Assembly: GCF_001005315.1 (NCBI RefSeq)
Contig: NZ_LBMG01000049.1
Coordinates: 1-43,046, forward strand
DNA: 43,046 bases
Direction of reading: 5' to 3'
From: Kordia jejudonensis
GTDB lineage: Bacteria; Bacteroidota; Bacteroidia; Flavobacteriales; Flavobacteriaceae
The notes under the pieces are model-generated. The model did no database searches. It was given only the letters and a program-made list of their open reading frames with translations, and was not told the origin of the DNA. Every line of letters begins with the position of its first letter. Positions within the stretch are counted from its first letter, which is position 1. Positions 26,879-33,384 of this stretch are shown here, in pieces. The position numbers were made by a program, and so were the translations under genes.

Positions 26879-28018
26879 TTACCCACCCAAAACGGTTCCG
26901 AGCTTGAACATTGGTAAATACATGGCAATCAAAATAATTCCTACCATGATTCCGACAAATACAATGATAATAGGCTCCATAATAGTAGACATCATTTTAG
27001 ATTGGCGTTGTACTTGTTCATGATATTGTGTATTCAAACGCTCAAAAATAAATTCTGTTTGATTGGTTTGTTCAGAAACCTTGACAAGTGCAACCATTTT
27101 ATCACTAAAAATAGAATGTGAAGCCAAACTTTCACTCAATGTTGCACCTTTTAAAATAGCTTCTTCAACAGTGTGCAGCGCATCTTGTAATGGATGAAAT
27201 TTAATCATCTTCTTCACAAGTTGAATACTATTTACCACAGGAACTTTAGAAGCTGACAATAAAGCAATAGCTTGTGTAAATTGCGATAAATAAACCGTTT
27301 TAATAAAATTACCAAAAAAAGGAAGTTTTAAAATTAATGCATCTTTAAAACGATGATACCATTCTTTCTTTTGAAACAAAATTCGAGAAGCAAAAAGCAT
27401 ACAGATTCCTAAAACTACGACGACTCCATACGACTTTATAAACTCAGAAACACGAATGATAAATTTTGTGATACCTGGCAAATCAACTTTATTTTGCCTG
27501 AAAATATCCTGAAACATAGGCACAACAAATTGAAGCATAAATAAAACGACCAAAAAAGCGGTTGTAAACACAATTATAGGATACGTAAGCGCACTTATTA
27601 CATCTCTACGTTGTTGATTTTTTCGACCAAAAAATGCTCCCAATTGTTTTACTACGGCAGAAAGCGTTCCACTCTCCTCTCCTATTTTAATAGAATAATA
27701 CTCGTATTCACTAAAAGCGTTGTGAAACTTAATAGCATTTGACAAACTTTTCCCGTCAATCAAATCAGCTACAATTTTGAGTAAAATAGTTTTGGCTGTT
27801 TTCTTCTTTTGAGATGCGCAAAGCAACTCCAATCCTTCTTTTAACGAAACACCTGCACTTAACAAAACACTTAGTTCTGTATAAAAATCTTCTTTTAGTT
27901 TATTGGAAAATCCATTACCAAAAAGTACTATTTCTTTTTTTAAAATAGATTGCCATTCCGATTGCTCCGAAGTAACTCTTTTCTTTTCTTGGATACTATT
28001 TTTTAAATCAAAACTCAT
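26879..28018 (-). CDS. Inner-membrane platform protein GspF/PilC
   Basis: A 379-aa polytopic protein that links the ATPase to pilin insertion. It has the two-fold T2SSF repeat: a first cytoplasmic four-helix domain (FYTELSVLLSAGVSLKEGLELL, EYYSIKIGEESGTLSAVVKQL) and a helix LTYPIIVFTTAFLVVLFML. A second domain follows (LSQFTQAIALLSASKVPVVNSI, DKMVALVKVSEQTNQ), with a final helix IMEPIIIVFVGIMVGIILIAMYLPMF. Length and motifs are those of GspF. It is the last gene of the minus-strand operon, and its ATG overlaps the preceding pseudopilin stop (ATGA). Its counterpart ATPase is on the other operon. Confidence 0.93.
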   Translation of the reverse strand: MSFDLKNSIQEKKRVTSEQSEWQSILKKEIVLFGNGFSNKLKEDFYTELSVLLSAGVSLKEGLELLCASQKKKTAKTILLKIVADLIDGKSLSNAIKFHNAFSEYEYYSIKIGEESGTLSAVVKQLGAFFGRKNQQRRDVISALTYPIIVFTTAFLVVLFMLQFVVPMFQDIFRQNKVDLPGITKFIIRVSEFIKSYGVVVVLGICMLFASRILFQKKEWYHRFKDALILKLPFFGNFIKTVYLSQFTQAIALLSASKVPVVNSIQLVKKMIKFHPLQDALHTVEEAILKGATLSESLASHSIFSDKMVALVKVSEQTNQTEFIFERLNTQYHEQVQRQSKMMSTIMEPIIIVFVGIMVGIILIAMYLPMFKLGTVLGG

Positions 28019-28485
28019 GGATTCATATATATTGTTGCGTCATTTCGTTTTGAAATAAAAATTACTCTGTGTTGAAACTCTTTTTCTGTAGTAAGTTTAA
28101 AAGCATCAATCTTCCTATTTGTAGTTTCTTTTCCTTCAAAATAAAATAATGTATTCGCAATGTGTATCGAAAAAGTGTCCAATTCTTTACGAATGTATTC
28201 CTTTTCAAAGTGGTAAGTCACGGTATCAACTTCTGAAATAAAATGCAATGTATTCGTATAATCATCATATTGAATACTATTTGAGCGGTTTGCATCTATC
28301 CAAAGTGATTGTTCTAACAAAGTTACTTGTGTCGAATTTTCAAAATTATTTTTAATAGCATACATATGTTTTTGAACCAATTGCAATACCGAAAACGCAA
28401 GTCCCACAACAATTACCGTAAGTAAAACGACAATAATCATTTCACTTAATGTAAACGCTTTTATTTTATGTGCTTCTTTATTCAT
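28015..28485 (-). CDS. Minor pseudopilin (GspH/I/J-like)
   Basis: A 156-aa prepilin with leader MNKEAHKIKA, then F-T-L-S-E-M and a hydrophobic helix (IIVVLLTVIVVGLAFSVL). Glu5 is present and Ala is at -1. The globular part is beta-rich (YTNTLHFISEVDTVTYHFEKEYIRKEL) without cysteines or a calcium loop, so it is probably a minor subunit of the pseudopilus tip complex. It overlaps the preceding gene by 8 bp and the next by 4 bp. Which of H, I or J it represents cannot be decided by eye. Confidence 0.8.
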   Translation of the reverse strand: MNKEAHKIKAFTLSEMIIVVLLTVIVVGLAFSVLQLVQKHMYAIKNNFENSTQVTLLEQSLWIDANRSNSIQYDDYTNTLHFISEVDTVTYHFEKEYIRKELDTFSIHIANTLFYFEGKETTNRKIDAFKLTTEKEFQHRVIFISKRNDATIYMNP

Positions 28486-28795
28486 AGCGTTCTATTGTAA
28501 TGATTTTTTTATGCGCTTTATGTGTGGCTTCAAACACAAGTTTTTTAGCGTCTCTTTCTACCGAAATGATCCAATCCTCATATTCATCATCATATGGTAT
28601 TCTGATTTGCTGATGTTCTGACAAATACACCAATTCAGTCAAATATGCTTGAATCTTATTCGTATCCTGTCGAACCGTATTATTAAAAAGTGAATTCAAT
28701 AAAAAACTCGAAATCATGAAAATAAGTACAATAATGACAGTTGCCACCAAGGTTTCCATGAGTGTAGATGCTTTTATTTTTTTTAATACAACCAT
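28478..28795 (-). CDS. Minor pseudopilin, short (GspI-like)
   Basis: A 105-aa prepilin with leader MVVLKKIKA, then S-T-L-M-E and a helix TLVATVIIVLIFMISSFLL. Glu5 is present, Ala at -1, and Ser replaces the N-terminal Phe. The small size and the ET(L)VA start resemble GspI, the smallest minor pseudopilin. The remaining 65 residues are a compact alpha/beta domain. It is embedded in the tip-subunit cluster, overlapping its neighbours by 13 and 8 bp. Assigned by size and position. Confidence 0.75.
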   Translation of the reverse strand: MVVLKKIKASTLMETLVATVIIVLIFMISSFLLNSLFNNTVRQDTNKIQAYLTELVYLSEHQQIRIPYDDEYEDWIISVERDAKKLVFEATHKAHKKIITIERYE

Positions 28796-30057
28796 TTCGC
28801 AACTTTATAATCAAGGTTTTCAAAGGGAAATCCTACGTATTCATCCATCAATTCTGAACTAGAAATTGTTCCGTTATAAATATGATTTTGATATACAGAA
28901 CCAGATTGTTTGGTAATAAATCCGCTAGTATATATACTTCCATAAATGCTACCTAACAATTCCAATTGTTGCTCGCAATACACTATTCCGTAGACTTCTG
29001 TATTTTTTGAAAAAATTAATTGTGGTGTAAATCTATCTGTTGTTCTATCTTGTAAATAACAGATCATTCCTTTAACGATTGAATTTTCATCAATAAAAAT
29101 CTGCTTGCTTTCCGTATTGTTAAGAACAGGTTTAGTAGTATCTTCTGCGTTGATTAGTAATACGGAAGGATATGCTAGTTCTGTGTTTTTACCTACCAAA
29201 ATCTTTTTACTTGCAATAGCTTGAAAAACACCTTTTGTATGCGCTTCAATTTCTATGATGGGCGCTATTAGGATGACATCTTTTAAGCTACTTGAAGCCG
29301 CTACCGTAATTTTAGTGTCTGAACGCACCATAATATTTCCTGTAAGTTGAACATTGGAAATATTTAAAACTTCTCTTGCATATAGCGTTTTGACAGCTTT
29401 AGAAAAAGAATTGATATGTATTTTACTTCTTGAAATATCTATATAATCTTCATTCGAAACAGGCAGCGGCATTTTTTGTAAAAACTCCAAATGATTTAGA
29501 AGCTTTGTTGGAAGTTTTGGTAAAATCGTATCACTTCTAAGACGATTTCCATAAATTAATTGATTCCCATGATAAGAATTTCCCGAAATTGTTCCTGAAC
29601 GTACACCACGTTTTGGGAGATATACTTTTCCTTCAACCTTTGTATTTCCTACGACTATAAGTGGCGTATTTGTTTCTTTGAGATATAATCCTGTTCTATC
29701 TGCTACAGTTTGCCAACCGCTAACCAACGCGATTTTTTCAACCGTTTTTGATCTTGCTTTACTTTCAGCATACACTTTGCCAAACATGCCCCAATAACTC
29801 GTATGAAACGAGGAAGTGATATTTTTAGCTTCATTTAACACCAAAAAACTTGTATCGCGCTTTGTTGTAAAATTTTGCAGGCTATAGCGAATGGTATTAT
29901 CAGCTTGTTGAACTGTTTCAATAAGCAGATCTGATTTTTTTGAAAATAACGTATGTGCGTTTACTAAAATCACAAAAACCGAAAGCAATACGGCAATAAT
30001 TGCCGAAATCAAAATGGCAAATTGCAATGATCCTGCTTTGAGTTTACGTATCTTCAT
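28783..30057 (-). CDS. GspK-like pseudopilin with beta-solenoid-like body
   Basis: A 424-aa protein beginning MKIRKLKAGSLQFAILISAIIAVLLSVFVIL, shown here in two parts: leader MKIRKLKA and helix GSLQFAILISAIIAVLLSV. The residue at position 5 is Phe, not Glu, which is the signature of the tip subunit GspK. The large size also fits GspK (about 320 aa). The body, however, reads as successive short beta strands (NVQLTGNIMVRSDTKITVAA, LKDVILIAPIIEIEAHTKG, TEVYGIVYCEQQLELLGSIY, GSIYTSGFITKQSGSVY), like a bactofilin or polymer-forming solenoid rather than the GspK alpha domain. It overlaps the GspI-like gene by 13 bp and stands 6 bp after the GspC-like gene. Tip role is inferred. Confidence 0.65.
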   Translation of the reverse strand: MKIRKLKAGSLQFAILISAIIAVLLSVFVILVNAHTLFSKKSDLLIETVQQADNTIRYSLQNFTTKRDTSFLVLNEAKNITSSFHTSYWGMFGKVYAESKARSKTVEKIALVSGWQTVADRTGLYLKETNTPLIVVGNTKVEGKVYLPKRGVRSGTISGNSYHGNQLIYGNRLRSDTILPKLPTKLLNHLEFLQKMPLPVSNEDYIDISRSKIHINSFSKAVKTLYAREVLNISNVQLTGNIMVRSDTKITVAASSSLKDVILIAPIIEIEAHTKGVFQAIASKKILVGKNTELAYPSVLLINAEDTTKPVLNNTESKQIFIDENSIVKGMICYLQDRTTDRFTPQLIFSKNTEVYGIVYCEQQLELLGSIYGSIYTSGFITKQSGSVYQNHIYNGTISSSELMDEYVGFPFENLDYKVAKWLY

Positions 30058-30063
30058 ATGTAC

Positions 30064-30531
30064 TTACTGAATTGTAATTTCTTTGCGCTGTCCTTTATAA
30101 GAAACAACCACTGATTTTTTAGTTCCTTTCATAAGCGTTACGCCATCAATTTGCTTTCGTACTTTAAAAAGCTGTTGTGTTCCATTAATTTCAAGAATGT
30201 AAATATTATCAGCGCTATTTTGTTTCGAAATGGTTCCTCTATATAAGATGTTTGGAAATGTAATTGTAGCTTTGGTATGTGTATTTCTTTTCCTTTGAGA
30301 AGAAGCTCGATTTTTTTGATATGGTGTATTTAAAAAAGGATCATAATGATCAGACTGTATCGCAAATGTATCTTTTGTAATGTCTTCTTTCGGTGCAAAA
30401 GAAACCGTGTCATTTGATGTTACAATCGGTTCTTCAGTAGGATTCAATTTTGCATACAGTTGATATCCAATTGTTCCCCAAATTCCAAGAACAACCGTTA
30501 GCAATATGTATGTTTTTACCTTTTTGTTCAT
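30064..30531 (-). CDS. Inner-membrane GspC / PilP-like connector
   Basis: A 155-aa bitopic protein with one N-terminal helix (YILLTVVLGIWGTIGYQLY), a disordered, charged linker containing DPFL (about 66-69), and a C-terminal beta domain (about 92-155). The latter reads LYRGTISKQ...NIYILEINGTQQLFKVRKQIDGVTLMKG...VVVSYKGQRKEI. That pattern matches the GspC homology region / PilP domain that touches the secretin N0 domain. In a T2SS it bridges inner membrane and secretin. Its ATG overlaps the stop of the preceding Fn3 lipoprotein. Assignment by topology and domain pattern. Confidence 0.7.
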   Translation of the reverse strand: MNKKVKTYILLTVVLGIWGTIGYQLYAKLNPTEEPIVTSNDTVSFAPKEDITKDTFAIQSDHYDPFLNTPYQKNRASSQRKRNTHTKATITFPNILYRGTISKQNSADNIYILEINGTQQLFKVRKQIDGVTLMKGTKKSVVVSYKGQRKEITIQ

Positions 30532-30890
30532 TATTCCAACGTAAATGTGTACTTACTGTATGAAGTAGTATAATCACTGTTTTTTGCGCGTACTCGCCAT
30601 TGATATGAAGTGCCAGCTTCTAATGTCACGGTATAGGAGTTTGCGGTCAATGTTGAGTCTGCAACCAATTGCAAAAGATTTTCAAAGTCAGGCTGCGCTA
30701 TTTGTATTTGATAATTTTCAGCATCCGCAACCGAATCCCATGATAATGTTAAGGTTGTCAGATTTAATGTTGAATTATCAGATGGCGCAACCAATTGAAC
30801 ATTCGTATCTGAAATATCAACAACCTCAATAATATCCGAACAGCTAGTAAAAACAGTAGCTAATAAGATGATGTAAATATATTTTTTCAT
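30531..30890 (-). CDS. Lipoprotein with a fibronectin type III domain
   Basis: A 119-aa lipoprotein with signal helix IYIILLATVFTSC and a lipobox cysteine at residue 17 (TSC-S-D). Residues 30-117 form a single Fn3 domain (LVAPSDNSTLNLTTLTLSWDSV, AENYQIQIAQ, SYQWRVRAKNSDYTTSYSKYTFTL). It is co-transcribed between another lipoprotein and the GspC-like gene with overlapping codons, so it is likely part of the machine. It could act as a pilotin-like or surface accessory factor for the secretin; that is inference. The -1/+1 context gives no clear inner-membrane retention signal. Confidence 0.75.
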   Translation of the reverse strand: MKKYIYIILLATVFTSCSDIIEVVDISDTNVQLVAPSDNSTLNLTTLTLSWDSVADAENYQIQIAQPDFENLLQLVADSTLTANSYTVTLEAGTSYQWRVRAKNSDYTTSYSKYTFTLE

Positions 30891-30897
30891 TTTGTGT

Positions 30898-31626
30898 TTA
30901 TATTTTAAAATAATCTTCTTTCTGAATCACTTTAGATGCCTTTTTGTAGGTATTTCTAGGACAACTTTCAGTACTGCTAATAATATCGCCAATTACCAAC
31001 CGATGTTTTTCATTTTCTTTCCAACAAAAACCTGAAAGTCGATAGGCAAAAATAATACCGTCAGAAAACTGGATCTGTTCTGTAGTTCCTGCTTGATTTT
31101 TAAGCTGTAAGCTAAATTTTTTAGAGGAAGACTGTATTAAAAATACTTCTTCAGCTGCTGCGATTTTTTGTAGATTTTCCTCAGTAAAAGCAATTGTAAT
31201 ACTTGTCACAAGTTGCGCATCTTCTTTGTTTTCTAAATACGAACGAACACCTGCATTTCGACTGTCATTTAATTGATTAAGTACAGACACACGATCTGAT
31301 AATTGCAACTGCACATATTGTGGTTTTACCTGCAAAGAATCTTCAAAGGAAATTGCTATTTTTTTTTTAACAGAATTCGCTTTCGCAAATGCTTTAAACG
31401 TCTGTTTATTAAACTCAGCAGATTGCACATTTAACGGCAAAGGCTCCGAAAAAACTGGCACTGAAACACCTTCAAAATGCTTATTTAATATATTATCTTC
31501 AATTAATCCAATAGATCCAAGTGCCACAGGAGTTTCTGTGATAAGTTGGGGTTTTTGATGTACTGAAATACTTTTGCAATGTATAAAAAGTACAAGAACG
31601 ATGAGGCTAAACAAACATCTTTTCAT
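30898..31626 (-). CDS. Lipoprotein of unknown family, first gene of the minus-strand secretion operon
   Basis: A 242-aa protein with signal CLFSLIVLVLFIHC and a lipobox cysteine at residue 17 (IHC-K). The mature part has amphipathic, beta-rich segments (QLVTSITIAFTEENLQKI, EVFLIQSSSKKFSLQLKNQ, HRLVIGDIISSTESCPRNTYKKA) and two further cysteines (CW near 204, SCPRN near 222). I recognise no family. It is separated from the next gene by 7 bp and has the 15-mer shared with the other secretion operon 50 bp upstream of its start. A periplasm-facing accessory or pilotin-type role is possible but unsupported by similarity. Confidence 0.65.
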   Translation of the reverse strand: MKRCLFSLIVLVLFIHCKSISVHQKPQLITETPVALGSIGLIEDNILNKHFEGVSVPVFSEPLPLNVQSAEFNKQTFKAFAKANSVKKKIAISFEDSLQVKPQYVQLQLSDRVSVLNQLNDSRNAGVRSYLENKEDAQLVTSITIAFTEENLQKIAAAEEVFLIQSSSKKFSLQLKNQAGTTEQIQFSDGIIFAYRLSGFCWKENEKHRLVIGDIISSTESCPRNTYKKASKVIQKEDYFKI

Positions 31627-31922
31627 GTCTACAATTTTTATAAAAATAAATAAAGATATTTGAACCTTAGAAAATAATGTATAAGCGTTAACTTATGTTC
31701 ATGAAAGTCGGTAAATTTTTCTCAAAATAGATTGAAAAAACATCCAATTTAGACATTAAATGTTGTGCAAACACGTACAAGAAGATTCAATAATGTTTAG
31801 TTTACAACTAGAAATTGCATATATTAAAAATCGCGTAAATTATTAAAATTCAATCACTTAAGAATTTATCAAAATCTTTTTTATAAAGTACATTATTAAT
31901 TAGAAGTCAAAACCTACGTTTG
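31627..31922. promoter_or_regulatory. Upstream region of the minus-strand secretion operon with shared 15-mer
   Basis: Bases 31676-31690 repeat exactly the AATGTATAAGCGTTA found at 18163. On the operon's strand the complement gives AACGCTTAT. A weaker partner, CGACTTTCAT, lies 20 bp upstream of it (31710-31701), mirroring the 20-bp period of the other LytTR-like sites. A -7-like TATCTTTA lies at 31658-31651. The rest, up to the antiporter stop, is A/T-rich without visible genes. Confidence 0.5.
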
Positions 31923-32870
31923 CTAGAAAACTAGATAGATGAATAAAATATAGCTTAAAAACAATAATACACCTTCGTAACGTTCAATCCCAAACTTTTT
32001 TGGAATAAATGCTAGCGGATATAAAACAAATGCAAAACCTAACATCCAAAAGATGTCTCTTGAAAGTATTTGTATTTCTACAACTGGAATTTCAGTAATC
32101 ATTGCCGTAATTCCTAACACAGAAGCTATGTTAAATATATTGGAACCGATTAAGTTTCCTAAAGAAATTGCTTTCTCTTTTTTCATTGCTGCAATAACGG
32201 AAGCCGCCAATTCGGGAACACTTGTTCCAATCGCAATCATTGTAATGGAAATAACACCTTCACTAACACCTAAATTTTGTGCAACCGCTTTGGCGCCAGT
32301 TACTAAAAATTCGGAACCAAAATACAATGCAGCGCCACCAATGGCTAACCAAATAGCTATTTTTCCATAGGAAACTGTTGCAACTGCGTCATCAACATCG
32401 TCAACATCAATACTTTCTTTATTTTTTCGCGCTGAGCGAATTAAGATCGTTAAAAAAGCGATCAATCCGATAAATAAAATGATGCCTTCAAGTAAAGTGA
32501 GCATGTTATCATTCCATAAAAAATAATAAATCAATATGGAAAAAAGCATCAATACTGGCCATGTAAGTTTATAAAATGTATCATTCACGGCAATAGGTCC
32601 AATAATTGCTGTGATTCCAAGTACCAAACCAATATTGGCAATATTAGAACCTATCACATTATTAATAGCAATTGCAGGCGAGTCGTTTAGAGCTGCGTTG
32701 ATACTTACCAATAGTTCAGGTGCTGATGTTGCAAATGACACTACCGTAAGTCCGATAACCATTTTAGAAATATTTAGTTTAAAAGACAATCCTACCGAAG
32801 CACGAACCAGAAACTCTCCTCCTGCTACAAGTAGTACTAATCCTAAAATTACATATCCAATATTTTCCAT
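31923..32870 (-). CDS. Calcium/sodium antiporter (YrbG / CaCA family)
   Basis: A 315-aa inner-membrane exchanger with about ten helices and the two inverted alpha repeats that form the ion pathway. The first is GGEFLVRASVGLSFKLNIS with VVSFATSAPELLVSI. The second is GSEFLVTGAKAVAQNLGVS with AIGTSVPELAASV. The paired acidic residues of each GTSxPE/ATSAPE motif are intact, as is each GSNIxNI motif (IGSNIANIGLVLG, IGSNIFNIASVLG). It transports Ca2+ against Na+ across the inner membrane. It is divergent from the BlaI-type repressor gene, and one of three operator-like dyads lies against its own promoter region, so it may belong to that regulon (inference). Confidence 0.92.
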   Translation of the reverse strand: MENIGYVILGLVLLVAGGEFLVRASVGLSFKLNISKMVIGLTVVSFATSAPELLVSINAALNDSPAIAINNVIGSNIANIGLVLGITAIIGPIAVNDTFYKLTWPVLMLFSILIYYFLWNDNMLTLLEGIILFIGLIAFLTILIRSARKNKESIDVDDVDDAVATVSYGKIAIWLAIGGAALYFGSEFLVTGAKAVAQNLGVSEGVISITMIAIGTSVPELAASVIAAMKKEKAISLGNLIGSNIFNIASVLGITAMITEIPVVEIQILSRDIFWMLGFAFVLYPLAFIPKKFGIERYEGVLLFLSYILFIYLVF

Positions 32871-32919
32871 GAATGTATTTTTTTTGCGAAGATACTATTT
32901 CCTTATTATATGTTAAATA

Positions 32920-32983
32920 AACTATAATTTTCGTTGATTAACTATTTTTATAGTTGCATAACTACTTTTTTAGTTTATATTTG
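32920..32983 (+). promoter_or_regulatory. Triple operator and promoter between antiporter and blaI
   Basis: Three 16-bp dyads stand at an exact 20-bp period: 32920-32935 (AACTATAATTTTCGTT, weakest right arm), 32940-32955 (AACTATTTTTATAGTT, perfect), and 32960-32975 (AACTACTTTTTTAGTT, one mismatch). The promoter of blaI overlaps them: TTG at 32954-32956, a 19-bp spacer and TATATTTG at 32976-32983. This is the repressor-over-promoter layout expected for BlaI/MecI autoregulation. The leftmost dyad reaches toward the divergent antiporter promoter. Confidence 0.75.
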
Positions 32984-33024
32984 TATTGAAATTCATCAAT
33001 CGTCTATCTAATTTATATCGAATT

Positions 33025-33384
33025 ATGCAAAAATTAACAAACAAGGAAGAAGAAATAATGCACATTATCTGGCAGCTTGAAAAAGCATTTGTAAAAGAGA
33101 TTATGGCAGAAATTACAACGAAGAAGCCGCATTATAATACGTTATCTACCATTGTTAGAAACTTGGAAGAAAAAGGATATGTTTCACACAATGCGTATGG
33201 AAATACACATCAATATTATCCTGTGGTGACGAAAGAAGCCTATCGAGAAAAATTTATGGCATCAGCTATTCAGAATTATTTTAATGATTCATATAAAAAT
33301 GTAGTTTCTTTTTTCGCAAAGGAAGAAAAGATTAGCGTTGACGATTTAAAAGAGATTATTAACCTTATTGAAAAAGAAAAGTAA
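33025..33384 (+). CDS. BlaI/MecI/CopY-family transcriptional repressor
   Basis: A 119-aa winged-helix repressor. ATG 33025 (MQKLTNKEEEIMHIIW) is chosen because it matches the family's N-terminus and leaves the -7 box at 32976-32983 outside the gene; the frame is open 13 codons upstream. The recognition region KPHYNTLSTIVRNLEEKGYVSHNAYGNTHQYYPVV is typical of BlaI, followed by a C-terminal dimerisation helix. In this family the membrane protease encoded next releases repression by signalling proteolysis. The stop overlaps the start of that gene (TAATG). The operators at 32920-32975 are the likely targets. Confidence 0.92.
   Translation: MQKLTNKEEEIMHIIWQLEKAFVKEIMAEITTKKPHYNTLSTIVRNLEEKGYVSHNAYGNTHQYYPVVTKEAYREKFMASAIQNYFNDSYKNVVSFFAKEEKISVDDLKEIINLIEKEK

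Noticed and set aside
18276-31626. Interpretation as a twitching-motility type IV pilus
   Set aside because: There is no PilT retraction ATPase, only one assembly ATPase, a GspK-like subunit without Glu5 and a calcium-loop GspG-like major pilin. A T2SS-like role fits better, though the distinction rests on gene content.
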